Assembly: GCA_003049465.1 (NCBI GenBank)
Contig: PYSS01000102.1
Span: 62,001 to 126,000 of the forward strand
Direction of reading: 5' to 3'
From: Magnaporthiopsis rhizophila
Lineage: Eukaryota; Ascomycota; Sordariomycetes; Magnaporthales; Magnaporthaceae
Length of the DNA: 64,000 nucleotides
A program made the position numbers and the translations under genes. The notes below the pieces were generated by a model. That model saw only the letters and a list, made by a program, of their open reading frames with translations. It was not told the origin of the DNA and ran no database searches. Positions 22,066 through 34,581 of the stretch are shown here, piece by piece (the first letter of the stretch is position 1; every line of letters begins with the position of its first letter).

Positions 22066-25026
22066 GGTGTCGAATATCGGAAAATACTCCGGGATCCACG
22101 TGATAAGGAGTACCAAATATCCGCCGTCGGGTCGACGCGCTCCGAAGTGGGCGACACGGACGGATCACGGCGCCAACCAGGGCAGACTCGAACAGGGGCT
22201 TGTGGAGCTGTGGTTGGTAGCACTAACGGCTACGTGAGCATCGTGTCTGCGGGCGGATGTGCGGCGTGGAATGGAGGTGTCTCTCGTTTGCGACGTCATG
22301 ATTTTTCTTCCTCTGCCGACCGTCTCGATCCCGCCAAGGTTCAATGCACGGGTCGTGGCCGATCCGGCATCCGAGGCTCCACGGCGGCTGTTGCTGAAGC
22401 TGAAACAAGCAACGTGGTTGTAATCCATGCAGGGCTGTCAGCCAGCATCACGTGGTGATACTTTGATAAGACATTCACGTGATGCCTGCCTAGGTGAATG
22501 TGACGTATGGAATTCCCAGCTCCCTCCGCTGTGAGGACTCCTCTCCGAAGCTAACATTTCCAATTTCTCTGCCGGTAACATCTGGGCCATTCAGCCTCTG
22601 CCAATCGCATCAAGCCCAGTCACGCTTACCAGATTAAAATAGATCGACGGAGACTTGTCCGCTCTTGGCATCTTTTCCGCGAACTAGAGGGCAAAGGCCT
22701 GCCGTTGTTGAAGCTCCTTCGCCAATACCGTCGACCCCGCATTCACGCTGTGCCTCGGCTCAATCGTGCAGGCCAAGACGGGGCGCGTACCGTGAACCCC
22801 TTCCTGGGCCGTGTTCAGGCTGACCGTGGCGAGGATGCTGGATCCATGCTTGACCCTCGCTGCGAGATTGTGAATAGATTGACGCGGCAGTTGCTACTAC
22901 CGATGCCAGGGAAACACATCGCGGGGTCGTTCTGGAAACGCGTCAGCGAGTCCCGCCACTGAGCGGCGGCGACGGCAAGCACTTGGTGGGTTCCCGACGA
23001 CGCGTCCGGCCTCGACTCAAAGGCGGCGGACCTCATACCCGCAACACCCCCATGAGGAAGCTCCCCGTATACGGCTGTGGATCTCAATACGCGGGGTAGG
23101 CATTGGGCAGCAAGCGGGACGCGCGAATATTAGTCAAGACGGGGGGACAGAGACACTCCGAATCGAGGAACCCCGCCATCACTTTGTTGATGGATTCACT
23201 TCGTTCACACGGGGCAGTTCCTTACAGCAACTGCTCTTGCTGAGGTCGGTTCACGTGCGGCGGCACCCCGTCGCGGCTCAACATCGGGACCCCCAGAGCT
23301 TCACGGCAACTACGAACTTTGGTGACCGGGCAATTACTCGCAGTTCATGGAGTGGGGACCGCACAAGCTGACAGCGAGAAATGCGCTCGTGACCACCATT
23401 TCCGTGTCTCCTCACCTAGGACCCAAGGTGGAGCTGGGCTGGGAAATTTTCCAGAATTCGTGAGGTCTATTTGATCCTCAAATGAATCACTATGGATGGT
23501 ATCGTATACGTGCCGGGATTTGGATGCGTAGACGCAACGCCGCGGACGGCCGGCCAACTCTGGACACCCCCCGGTTTCGTGGCCTGCACCGGGAAAATTA
23601 TGCCATGGATCCACGAACCTGTCCCTGAATATCAACTGCACCGGGCCGCAGCCCAAAGTCTAATTAATCCCTAAGCGCCTTTGTTACTTGGCTGTGCCTT
23701 GCTGTCCCCACGACCAAGATGGCCGACTTGCCACTAAGACAACTAGCTGACCATCCATGGTTCAACACTAAGCTGCTGTCATTCATTGCTTTTCCCAAGC
23801 CACCGAGCTGTGTTCGCGTCGATGCGTCTGACCAAGTTTGGAAGGTGGCATTCCCCGCATGCTCGGATCTGGGGTAAAAAGCAAGCGATGTGGAGCTCGA
23901 GTGCAGGACTGGCGGTCTGTTAGGGCTAAACTGTTGGGCGGCATTCCGTTCGTCCTTGCCCCCACGTTGGGGCTCTCCGGGCAGCTCGGGAGCCTGGCAA
24001 CCCTGGCCAAGCCAAGGAAACCAAGATTGGGCCGGGGGCTGCCGATCCAGCTGACCATAGCATCCCACACACACAAAAATAGAGCCCGCCAACCAGAAGC
24101 CTCCCATTCCTGATCGACAATATCACACCCCTTCCCTAGGGCAGCCACAGGTTCGTGTTCGGGGAAGCGACTGACCTGCAAATGCCATATTGGCTGCATC
24201 AAAAGGCCTGGGCGGTCGTCTTCCGTGCCGAGGTCGAGAGGGCTGAAGTGCGGCGATGACGAGATCTCGCATGTGCCAGACGCGGCAGGTCGCTAGCTAC
24301 GCCTTTTTGCTATTTTTTTCTTTTGTTTTCCTTTCTTTTTTTTTTTTTTTTTTGCAGCGGGGTCATGCTGAGCCTGTGTCGTCACTGACACTAGGAACCA
24401 ACCAGCGGAGCTACCAGGGTTGGATTTCTACCCCCTGAGCTGCCTGCGCATTTGGGACGGCCAGGTCTGTGTATGTTGTCGCCACGGCTTCTCCTGTGCA
24501 GTCAGGTCCGCTGCCTTAGCCACACAGTCCGATATTTATTTCCGTCGTGGCTTTGACCTTGAACCATAACCATGGCTGCTTTGGTATCGTAACAACATCT
24601 CATGGCCAGCCCAACACGTCCGCGAGGCGGACCAAAGGATCTCCAGCCGTCGGCGGGCTGTCTCATCCTGCTGCTCTTCTGCCGGCCATTACTGACCCCG
24701 CGTTGGCTCCGGATGACAATTTCCTCATTCGAACATATCTCCTTATGATGGCATTCTCGTGATTCAACAAACCAGATGCGTGACTGGTGTGGGGGCTGAC
24801 CGGTCTCGGCAGTCATGCACCTCGTGCCCGCGCCATCTTTGCCGGCGCCCTGGCCTGTATCCGATATTGGGGCTCGGCGGCACTCGGCTCACCATGTCCC
24901 TGTCCGACTAGGCACTTTACCGCCTATCCCTCGTGGAAAGGTGTGGACCAAAGGCGGATAGGGATGCGTGTTTCTCCTCCAACCTTGGTCGTGTAGGGAG
25001 GGGATCCCCAAAATGAGGTTGCTCCC

Positions 25027-25028
<2 letters not shown>

Positions 25029-25071
<43 letters not shown>

Positions 25072-25110
25072 ACCCACCCCCTCCCGAGCAGCCTCCTGCT
25101 GTTGGCGGCN
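25029..25110. repeat. Poly-C run (43 nt) ending near an undetermined base
   Basis: 43 consecutive C, then CA/CCC-rich sequence and an N at 25110. The length of such a run is likely unreliable, and the N marks a local sequencing or assembly problem. Confidence 0.85.
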
Positions 25111-25191
25111 TAGAGCCCACCCTCTTCCGTACAGGGCACAACCCCGCATCACATCGAGAGGGAAAGCTTAGCGAAGCAAAGAGAGCAGCGG

Positions 25192-25199
25192 GTATATAG
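25192..25199 (+). promoter_or_regulatory. TATA-like element upstream of the carboxylesterase gene
   Basis: GTATATAG lies about 180 bp before the start codon at 25376. A second one (ATATAG) lies at 25320. Confidence 0.35.
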
Positions 25200-25375
25200 A
25201 TCGTCATGCTCGCCACCGGGGTACGCCGGCGTCTCCCTGGCCCGGTGCGCTACCCACCAGCTTCGGGGCCCATACATACAAGCGAGATAAGACAAGTCTC
25301 GGTGATCCCCTCGCCCCATCATATAGTCTCCGTCCCTTAGTCTTGGCATCGACGCGGTCTAGAACAAGGCAGATC

Positions 25376-27262
25376 ATGCGACCAACCGTGCTCTCCTCCC
25401 ACCTCGCCGGCGGCCTGCTGCTGGCCGCTCTCGGCCAAGCCGCGGTGCTCCCGCCTAGAGAGGACGCCCCGGCGGCACTGCCGGCACCTCCGCCCACTCC
25501 GGCGCTGGAAGACCGCGCGGCCAAGGTGACGGTGGCCCTGGGGCCGTCGGCCACGGTCGTGGGCGCGACCATCGGCAACGTCGAGTCGTTCAAGGGCATC
25601 CCGTTTGCGGACGCGCCCGTGGGCAACCTCCGCTTCCGGCCGCCGAAGCGGCTGTCGAAGCCGCTGGGGACCTTTGACGCCACGGCTCTCATCCCGACGT
25701 CGTGCCCGCAGATGCTGATGTCGACCGAGTCCGGTAACATCATCTTCAACTTCTTGGGCAAGCTCGCCAACCTCCCGTTCGTCCAGACCATCAGCAAGGC
25801 GTCCGAGGACTGCCTCAACATCAACGTGCAGCGGCCCGTCGGCGTCAAGGCCGGCGACAAGCTGCCTGTTTTGTTTTGGATCTTTGGCGGTGGCTTTGAG
25901 GTATGAGCCCCTTTTGCTGAACCGCGTCACTTCTTTTGAGCCGCTTGCCTGCCTGCCTGCCTACCAACGCGGATGGCCGGAAGAATACGGTCCGGTTCAC
26001 TGACAGAACGGATGGAATCGCAGTTTGGCGGAACCTCCCTTTATGACGGAGGTCCGCTCGTCCAAAACGGCATCGACGTCGGACAGCCCTTCATCTTCGT
26101 GGCCGTCAACTACCGCACGGGCGCCTTCGGCTTCATGCCCGGAGCCGAGATCCTGGCTGAGGGCTCGGCCAACGCCGGGCTGCTGGACCAGCGCATGGGC
26201 CTCGAGTGGACGGCCGACAACATCGCGGCGTTCGGCGGCGACCCGGAGCGCGTCACCATCTGGGGCGAGTCGGCGGGGGCCATCTCCGTCTTTGACCAGA
26301 TGGCGCTCTTTGGCGGCAACAACACGTACAAGGGGAAGAAGCTGTTCCGGGCCGGCATCATGAACTCGGGCAGCCTGACGCCGGCCGACCCCATGGACTG
26401 CGCCAAGGGCAAGGCCGTGTACCAGCAGGTGGTGCGGTCGGCGGGCTGCGCCGGGTCCCGGGATACGCTCGCGTGCCTGCGCGCCCTGCCGCTCGACAAG
26501 CTCCTCCCCGCGGCCAACTCGGTCCCCGGCATGCTGTCGTACAGCACGGCCGCGCTGTCGTACATGCCGCGGCCCGACGGCAAGGTGCTGCCGGCCAGCC
26601 CGGACATACTGCTCGCGACGGGTCGGTACGCGGCCGTGCCCATGATCAATGGCGACCAGGAGGACGAGGGCACGCTGTTTGGGCTCTTCACCACCAACAT
26701 CACGAGCACCGACCGGCTGGTGTCGTACCTCAGCGACGTCATGTTCCACAACGCGCCGCGCGCCACCGTCGAGGCGCTCGTGGCCACGTACGACCCGCTC
26801 CTGACCGAAGGGTCCCCCTTCCGCACCGGCGTCTTCAACGAGATCTACCCGGGCTTCAAGCGGGTGGCGGCGATCCTGGGCGACCTGGTCTTCACGCTCA
26901 CGCGCCGCGCGTTCCTGGACATGGCCAACACGGTCAACCCGTCGGTGCCGTCGTGGTCGTACCTGTCCAGCTACAATCACGGCTTCCCCGTGCTGGGCAC
27001 CTTCCACGCCAGCGACCTGCTGCAGGTGTTTTACGGCATCCTGCCCAACTACGCCAGCCGCGCCACCATGGTCTACTACACCAACTTCATCTACAACATG
27101 GACCCCAACAAGGGCGTGACGGGCTACATGGAGTGGCCGCGCTGGTCCAAGGACCGCCAGCTGATGAACTTTTTCGCGCAGGACGCGAAGCTGATCAAGG
27201 ATGACTTTAGGGACAAGAGCGCGACGATTATGAAGAACAATGTTGGGAGTTTTTATGTCTAG
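25376..27262 (+). CDS. Secreted type B carboxylesterase/lipase, 587 aa
   Basis: Exon 1 is 25376-25900 and exon 2 is 26024-27262. The GTATGA..GCAG intron joins IFGGGFE to FGGTSLYDG, the usual esterase seam after the oxyanion-hole GGG. A signal peptide (MRPTVLSSHLAGGLLLAALG) leads to FKGIPFADAPVGNLRF, SEDCLNINVQRP, FGGDPERVTIWGESAGAIS (nucleophile Ser) and GDQEDEGTLF (region of the acid residue). SYNHGFPVLGTFHASDLLQV supplies the catalytic His. It hydrolyses carboxylic esters outside the cell; the substrate is not predictable. An upstream in-frame ATG at 25343 would place a charged stretch before the signal peptide, so 25376 is preferred. Confidence 0.93.
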
Positions 27263-27582
27263 GATGGGTTTGGGACTTTTTTTTTTTTTTTTTTGCTGGT
27301 ATATCTTGTTTCGAATTTGCTGTACATATTTCTGTGGATCACCGATGGGGAAAATGAGACCGAGAACGTTATGAGGTCATGCTGCGCACTTTGGATATCT
27401 CGTTTTGTGGCTGTCAGGTTTGATGCAAATTTAGGAGGGACGGATGGTTGGAGGATGAACGGACGGTGACTTTCTGTACGTGCGACATCACAGCACGAAA
27501 GAAAGGCACTTTAGGCGCTGCTTTGGCACCCAGAAAAGCATCAGACAGCATCCAATAAACAAAGCCAAATTTGCTTTGTGTA

Positions 27583-27618
<36 letters not shown>

Positions 27619-27670
27619 AGAAGGGGAAATAAATGGGGGAGACGAAAAGAAAAAAAAGCCAAAAGTCAAG
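27263..27670. other. Intergenic, 3' of the carboxylesterase gene
   Basis: AT-richer than its surroundings, with a T run at about 27279-27295 and an A27 run at 27589-27615. No gene is seen. Confidence 0.45.
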
Positions 27671-27783
27671 GCCGCAACCGGGGATTGAACCCGGGACCTC
27701 TCGCAAATTGTAATCAGCTAGTTTCCCAGCGATCAACTCAGGGTGAGCCCTAAGCGAGAATCATACCACTAGACCATCGCGGC
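27671..27783 (-). tRNA. tRNA-Pro (anticodon AGG) with a 41-nt intron
   Basis: On the minus strand the acceptor stem GCCGCGA pairs with TTGCGGC. The D arm is GTCTAGTGGTATGAT and the anticodon stem is CTCGC/GCGAG. The loop TTAGGG..T carries anticodon AGG. The T arm is CCGGG-TTCAATC-CCCGG. The loop is interrupted after G37 by an intron at 27747-27707, the canonical tRNA intron position. All stems pair fully except one G-U in the acceptor. The CCA end is not encoded, as expected in a eukaryote. Confidence 0.93.
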
Positions 27784-28283
27784 GGTTGTGTGGAATGATT
27801 GCTGATTCGTGAGTGGGCCTTATAGTGGTGAGTAAGACGAGGGATGCATGTGTCGCAAGGATCCGCAGCCTGGCCAAGTCTGGGCTACTCACTTTTCCAT
27901 GTTGGCTTCCGGTTTTGGTTTTCCAGCACCGTGGGCATGGATGGCTGCGGATAACTGCCCGCGGTGATAAGGTTCTGCACGAGCAAGGTTCAATATTAAT
28001 TAAAATTGTTTTTACTATCCGGCTAATAATCAAGGCATCGTTCAAGGAGCATCTCTTTTTGCCTGGATATTGCATGCACGGCCGGCCTGTCATGGCCCCC
28101 CCTTGCGCATATGGCGATGGCGTTTGGTTCTATCGATTCTGTGTGGAAGTGCGTAGGGCGGTGCGATACAGATTTCCAGAAACCACCGGGCAGATACGTA
28201 TGACAAAAGAAACGACGCCGGTGCGCCACACACTTTGATTAAAAATCCATGGTATCCCACGGCAGCGACTTGAAAGAGCATGC
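27784..28283. other. Intergenic between the tRNA and the sugar porter gene
   Basis: About 500 bp upstream of the tRNA and downstream of the transporter. No gene is seen. Confidence 0.45.
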
Positions 28284-29912
28284 CTAGACGACCTCCTCCT
28301 TGTTTCCGACCTCGACCTCGAGCGGTCCACCCTCGGCCTTGCGGGTCTTGACGGCCTCGATCTCGGCGTCGAGACGCGAGTCGCCCATGCGCGTCTTCCA
28401 GGGGCGGGGCCCCTCGGGCGAGAACATGAGTTCGATCTCCTCGAGCGTCTTGCCGCCCGTCTCGGGGTAGAAGAGGAAGAACCAGGCGGCGGCGCCGACG
28501 CAGAGGCAGCCAAAGACGGTGAAGGTGTGCCATTTAATGTCGCGGAAGGCGGGCGGGGTGAACATGTTGAGGGCAAAGTTGAAGATCCAGTTGGACAGCG
28601 CGGCCAGGGCCATGCCGTGCGCGCGCGTGCCCAGCGACCACACCTCGGCCGCGTAGATCCAGCACACGGGCGCCAGCGTCAGGGCGTAGACGACGATGAG
28701 CAGGAACGAGAAGACGATGACGGTGTTGGCCGGGTTGCCGCCCACGACCTCGAAGACGACGTTTGCGTTGGGCGGCGTGCCTACACCCTCGGGGCGGAGG
28801 ATGTGGTTGGTGGCCATGGTCCCCGCGACGACGAAGTGGCACAAGCCCATGCCCAAGGCGCCCGCGACGAGCAGCACGCGGCGGCCGGTGCGGTCGATGA
28901 AGAAGAACATGACGCCCGTGAAGATGATGAAGACGGCGTACTGCACGCCCGACGTGACCAGGGCCACGTTGCCGCGCAGGCCGGCCATGTAGGCGATGTA
29001 GGTCAGGTAGTAGACGATGACGTTGGCGCCGGCCAGCTGCTGCCAGGCCTGGACCGTCATGCCGGCCATGGTGCGCTTCCACATGCCGTTGACAATAAAC
29101 TTGCGCCAGCCGCGCGCCGACTCGCGCTCGGCCTGCAGCGTGGCCAGGATCTCCTCGTACTCGGCCACGACCAGCACGTCGGCCTGGTTGCCGCCGGCGT
29201 GGATGTTGGCCAGCACGTCGAGCGCCTCCTCGTTGCGGCCGACCTTGGCCAGCCAGCGCGGGGAGCGGGGCAGGAACGGCAGGCCCAGGACGAGGAAGAG
29301 GCAGGGGATGAACTGGGTGCCCCAGGCGGTGCGGAACATGGCCGGTCCCGTGATGGTGTTGATGCAACCGACCGAGATGAAGTACATGATCAGGATGCCG
29401 AACTCGATGGCCAGCTGCTGGATGATGACGAGCGACCCCCGCTTGTCCTTCTTTGCGATCTCGGCCAGGTACACGGGCACCTGCGACGACGTGATGCCGA
29501 CGGTGAAGCCGTTGAGCACGCGGCCCGCCACCAGCGTGCCCCAGTTCTGGGCCGCCACCTGCACGGCCGTGCCGATGAACCAGAAGATGCACGCCACCAT
29601 GATGGAGTCGCGCCGCCCGATCTTGTCCGACAGGAACCCGGCCGCGGCCGACCCGACCACGGACCCGGCCGAGAGCGCGCCGCCGATGGTGCCCTGGATC
29701 ACGCCGCTGGGGTTGTTGAAGAAGTCGATGTAGTGCTCCGACACGACGATGGCCGACATGGACGAGATGTCGAAGCCGAACCTGTGTTTTATTAGTTTCG
29801 GCCCTTTTGTTCCTTTCCTCTCTGGAGCAGTAGGCACAACTCACAGCATCCCTCCCAACGTCGCGACACACGCTATGAAGTAGGTGTTATAGATCTGCGG
29901 GAGCTTCGCCAT
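28284..29912 (-). CDS. MFS sugar porter (hexose transporter-like), 521 aa
   Basis: Exon 1 (29912-29845) encodes MAKLPQIYNTYFIACVATLG and GML. The GTGAGT..ACAG intron joins it to exon 2 (29781-28284) as LFGFDISSMSAIV. Signature motifs are GFLSDKIGRRDS (loop 2-3), FLPRSPRWLAKVGRNEEAL (PESPR variant with Arg in place of Glu), FFIDRTGRRVLL (loop 8-9) and FYPETGGKTLEEIELMF (sugar transport signature 2). About 12 membrane segments are apparent. It imports a hexose or related sugar across the plasma membrane by proton symport or facilitation. The QQLAGANVIVYYLTYIA segment matches the sugar-binding TM7 of the family. The specific sugar cannot be told. Confidence 0.92.
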
Positions 29913-32611
29913 GGTGGGCAAGCTGGCGGGCGCAAATGGCGCCTTTCCTTGTCGTCTGTGTGAGTTGTCCCCTTGTTTCTCAGGGTTGCCAGGCAAAGCA
30001 GCAAGAGGAAATGCACGGGAAACCTCGCCAAGTTTGGAGGAGGTGGGCAGGCAACTATTGCTTCTTATGTAGGTCTCGGGTTCGGAGTTGGGGAGGGGAC
30101 CCATTTAGGCCCCTCTTCCTCAGGTCCGCGCATGGGGTTTCGTTATAGGTACCCCATCTCGGCGATAATGTGGGAACGTACGACAAGTTTGGAGACGTGC
30201 TGCTGCTTGCTGCTGTTCGTCGATGTAACCGCCCCAGGGACCTTGCCCGTCAGGCTGGGCTTTCTCCGCACAAACACACGCACATGCTCGGTTCGTGAGC
30301 CCGCCTGGGAGAAATCCGCCCCTGGCCTCGCGCTTGTCCATCATCACTGCCCTGGTCTCGGGCTCATGGCGCATCATCAGCCGAGAAGCGAAGAAGCCGA
30401 CGGGGTGACAGCGCAGCCGCAGGCCGTCTTACAGGTACACGCACCGGCGGCTATACAGTAGACAGCCAGGGCACCCGGCAGCCCCGAACCGGGGGAAGCT
30501 GGGGTTGGAGAAACAAGCTCACCTGCCAGCCAGGGCGTGGTTGGCGCAAGGGGGCCTGCCGGCCTCCCACCAATAATGGCATGACATTTCCCCGCACGGG
30601 GAGGCTCCGTCTATCTCGCTTTTGTTTTGGCGGACGGTCGGTGTTCTGCCATGGGAGCATACTAGTACCTCGAGGGAAGGCAGACCAAAAAGGTGAAAAA
30701 CAGCTGGATCTCTCTTCCCCTCTTTCTGGGAACACGCGACCGAGATTGGGGAAACGACCCTCCGCCTCTCCGCCGTTTGGGGCAGGCTCCATTCGATGTG
30801 GGGAAGAACTGACATGGTACGTCGCCCCGGTAATCTGGCAATGAAAAATAAGAAAAAAGAAAAAAAAAAAAAAAAAGAGACGCTTCGTATGGGCAAATTA
30901 CCATTATCTGAACTCAATATCGTTACAACCGTAGCATGCCTCGGCAGACGTTCCTGAGCAGAGCATGTACAGGTTCGTGGGAAAAGCCTAGAGAAGCAAT
31001 TTAAATCACCCACGTGGCGACGACAGATGGCGGGCTGAGAAAAGACGAGATCAGATGCGTCGGAGAGGTTGACGTTTCCAGATGTTTGAAGCCGACTTGC
31101 GAGCCGTCGGATCAAACTGGCCTTTTTCTGCGACACGCTACGGCCGCATTAGCGACGGGCAGTTGGCGCCGCGCTGCAGTGGGTTCACAGTGGCTGCGGG
31201 AAAGGCGTTGCCCACACGGGCCGGAATTCTCAGCGTGTTTTTCAACGGCTCACGCCCACTGTGCCCCAAAGACCCGCTGTCCCCGCGTCGGGTTACATCA
31301 GATCCCCGCACCAAAAATTGCCGGCCCCTATCCCCGCCCCGATTTCTCCTCGAGCCGCGCCAATGGGAGAAAAGCGAGAAGGGCCGAAACCAAAAGGCTG
31401 GGGTCTCGAAAAAGCAACTAGGTTGCTCACCTTTGAGCCAGCCGTCAGACACCGCCGCCGTCTTGCAGCCACAGGCCTGAGTTGGTTGTGCAGCATGCAT
31501 AAGTGGAATTCTCCATCTTGTTTGTATTGGTCGTGTCCCTCTTCGCCGTCTCCAAATCATCGAGCCTCAGCCGTCAGGTCGTGCTCCATTGCCACCCTGC
31601 CCTGCCATGCCCTGCGTCTGAAATGCTTGTGTCTGCTGCCGTCCCGCCGTAGCTGGCTCACAGACGCCTTCATCTCCCGGAAAAAGTCATGTGCCTCTCT
31701 TCCCTGGCCTGGCGCTTGTCATGTCAACAGCATCTCGGTCCGCCGCCGGAAACGGGGCGTAGGCATGTTTGTTGGTTGTGCCCTGCCCGCCCACTTGTCA
31801 AACTTTTGGCTTGGCATGGAACGTCCCTTGCTGCCAACGAGGAGAGGCCGTCATCATCCAAGCTTTTCTGTTTCTCTTTATTTTCCTTCGGGCCCACATT
31901 CCTAATGATTAGGCGTCTCCGGCAATCTCTCTTGCGCTGTCGAGCTGTCGGAACACAGACTTTGTTGGTCCCAAAGCAGCAAGATTCGGAATGGACCCGA
32001 GGACCTGTCAGCCAAGCCCAGAGCCCCTCCTCTTGTCCACCGCCCTGGCGATGCAGTACAACTGGGACAGACGGCCATCGCTTCCGAGAGGGTGTGGTGG
32101 GGATGGACCATTGCCTCTCATGGCAGGATGGGCGGCTAAAGTCGATGTCTGCATGGAAGGAACGGCGGGACATGTATATTACCCAATCAGACGCGGATCC
32201 CATCGCGGTTGGGAAACATGCCACGCCTCTTGGCCAAAGGAATGGAACACGTAGACCGCTAGCCAGTTTGCGACTCTGGATTCCACCATTCACCGTCCAG
32301 TACAGTCCCTCTTCCCGTTCCCCCGGGTCTCGGACTGTCGCCTCAGTCGGCTGGGCACGTTGAGATGAGGGTCGTATACAGTACGCGGACCCTTCAGCGT
32401 CACCACTCCTCGTGATCCGTTCGCTCACGGCCGGGCGTCTTCACGTGATGTCCCCCTGAAGCCCCTTTCCAAGTGCTACCCTCTTTGTAGCTGGGATTTC
32501 ATGCGTCCAATCTTGGTCATCTGGCTGCCATGCAATACGTATTTTCTTTATGTATCCAACCGTGACGTATGGCAGTGATGCTCCTCAAAGTGTCAGTCGA
32601 TATCCGGTCGT
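29913..32611. other. 2.7-kb intergenic region
   Basis: Holds the promoter of the sugar porter (minus strand, right of 29912) and the 3' flank of the methyltransferase. An A17 run lies at 30857-30876 (interrupted once). No frame of gene quality was found on either strand. Confidence 0.4.
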
Positions 32612-34105
32612 TCAGTGGGCCAACTTCCTGGCCGCCCAAGTCTGCGCGTGGTATGCATTCCGCGTCAGCGCCCTCTCATCAAAGCCGTACACGGCCGTCC
32701 TGCCACGGACCAGCTCGCCCTCGAGCGTGACGTCGCCGCACTCGTCCGGCACGGGCACGAGCTCGAACCCCATGGCCTTCACGACGCGCACGACCTCGTC
32801 GAGCGACAGCTGCACCCACGGCCCCGTGCCGTACAGCAGCGGGCCAAAGTTGACCCAGTAGCCGCCAGGCCGGAGCAGCGCGTAGATGGTGTCGAGGTAG
32901 GCCATCAGGTTGCGGGCCGTGTCGATGAAGAAGTGCGTGACGACGCCGTCGAAGGACTCGGCCGACTCGACCGTCGCGGGCCCGGCGGCGGCGCCTTTGG
33001 AGCGCCTGGTGGCCGAGGCCTTCTCGGCGTGGAAGACGGTCGTGAAGTCGCCCTCGACGAGCAGCACGCCGCTGCTACTGGCGTTGACGGCCATATCCGG
33101 GAAGGAGACGCTGCGGAACATGTTGTCCGTCGTCGCGTGGTGCGACCAGCCATCCACGAAAGGGTGCAGCGAGTTGGAGTCCTTGGCCGGGTTGGCCTCG
33201 AGGAATCGATATGCCACACTCATGTACGCGGACCATTCGTTGTTGGTGACCTCGAAGCCTGTCATCCGTAGGCTCTGATTGATTAGGCTTCATTTTCCCT
33301 CCAGCCCGTTCGTATAAAATCATGGCTGCACCTCACCTCCAAGCCCGGCAATTTCATGACCCAACCGGCCGAGCCCGGACCCCGGGAGCAGCACCTTGAC
33401 ATCCCGGCCGGTGCGGCTAGGGAACAGCTCCAGCAGGATGGCGTGTATACAAGGGAAGCAATTGTCCCTCTCGGAGCGGCCCTCGGCGGACCAGTCGCGC
33501 ACGTAGTGCTTGAGCGCCTGCGAGACGCTGGTGCGGTCCGGCGTCCTGCCGGCCTTTTCGGCGGCCCTGACGTGCGCGTGCAGCTCGCGCTCGCCGATCC
33601 CGTAAAAGTCGAGCGCGGCCGCCACGACGCGGGCGCAGAGCGCCTCGTTGACCCCGATCAGATCCTCGACCTCGTCCAGCTTCTGCGAGTAGCCGACGGA
33701 GGCCTCCAGCACGAAGCGCTGCTGCGCCGGCACGTTGCTGTACAGGGCTCGCCAGCGCGCCAGGTCGGCCCGCGTGCGCTCGCCGTAGCGGCGGTAAGCC
33801 CACAGGGCGTCGAGCAGGCGGGCGCGCGGGTGGTTCGTGTCCCAGGCCTCGCCGTGCGTCTTGTCCAGCCGCCGCAGCAGCCGCGCCTTCTCCTCGGCGT
33901 GGCGGGCATCGACGCTGCCACCCGTGCCAGTGTCCACCACAGCGGCCACGACGGGGAGTCCGCCATCGGGCAGGCGGATGCGGCCGATGTCGTCAGGGGC
34001 GTCGGCCGGGGCGGCGGCCTGGACCACGGCGCCCGTCAGCGTGGCCAGGACCGCAAGCGAGGAGTGGGCGACGAACCGGACGAGCAGCCAGGGCGAGAGG
34101 CGCAT
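32612..34105 (-). CDS. N2227/carnosine N-methyltransferase-family protein with N-terminal hydrophobic leader, 471 aa
   Basis: Exon 1 is 34105-33337 and exon 2 is 33258-32612. The GTGAGG..ACAG intron joins HEIAGLG to GFEVTNNEWSAYM. Family motifs are VLLPGSGLGRLGHEIA (SAM-binding loop), NNEWSAYMSVAYRFLE, VEGDFTTVF, THFFIDTARNLMAYLDTIY and LLRPGGYWVNFGPLLYG; together these define the N2227 family. Characterised members methylate the His imidazole of carnosine using SAM. The first ~30 residues (MRLSPWLLVRFVAHSSLAVL..) look like a signal peptide or anchor, unusual for a SAM enzyme normally in the cytosol or nucleus. It is divergent from the GST-like gene, with 476 bp between start codons. Confidence 0.9.
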
Positions 34106-34581
34106 TGCCGCTGTTTTCCATGCTGTTGAGGCGACGCCCTACTTGGGTTGGGGGGTTCATTCGGGGCAGGGCGCAGCGGGGGAAGGCCAGCGAGGATTTG
34201 GCGAGTTGGGTGGAAACGGAAACGCGCACCTTGATGGCCGCCGAGAGACCGCCACCAACCCCACCCTCAGCTCCGTCTGCGGCTTCATGCTGCATGCATT
34301 TTGTTCTGATCAGCCCAGACCAGAATGATTTCATTCGATTTGCTGTCCCGAAACGCCAACAGCCAGCCAAGAGTGAGGCTTAACTTCACCGCTAGCGAAT
34401 CCCCGAATTCTATCAAATTTACGCGAATCAAAATGATTCATCGCGTAATGAATCATCGCCAAACTGGGAGATGCACTGGCCTACGATTTTGGCGATATAA
34501 ACACAAGGAGAAGCTGCCAGATAGAACCTATGCAATTCATCTTCTACGAGACCCTTCTATCAGACCTCCTACCAGACCTTA
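34106..34581. promoter_or_regulatory. Shared divergent promoter of the methyltransferase and GST-like genes
   Basis: 476 bp between two divergent start codons. On the plus strand TATAAA at 34496-34501 lies 81-86 bp before the GST-like start. The interval 34380-34460 is AT-rich with repeated GAATC/AATCATCGC-type words (AATGATTCATCGCGTAATG then AATCATCGCC), possibly a factor-binding site. A common control region for the two genes is inference. Confidence 0.45.

Larger units (their letters stand above)
22066..25375. other. 3.3-kb intergenic region with homopolymers and an ambiguous base
   Basis: No gene is supported. Some plus-strand stretches at 22700-23900 read protein-like but carry many stops and match nothing I know. 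A T18 run lies at 24336-24353, a C43 run at 25029-25071 and an N at 25110. The last 300 bp is the carboxylesterase promoter. Confidence 0.4.

Noticed and set aside
28527..29795. 422-codon plus-strand frame over the sugar porter.
   Set aside because: Antisense shadow; the composition (Ala, Arg, His, Asp-rich, no hydrophobic segments) is typical of the complement of a C/G-ending gene.
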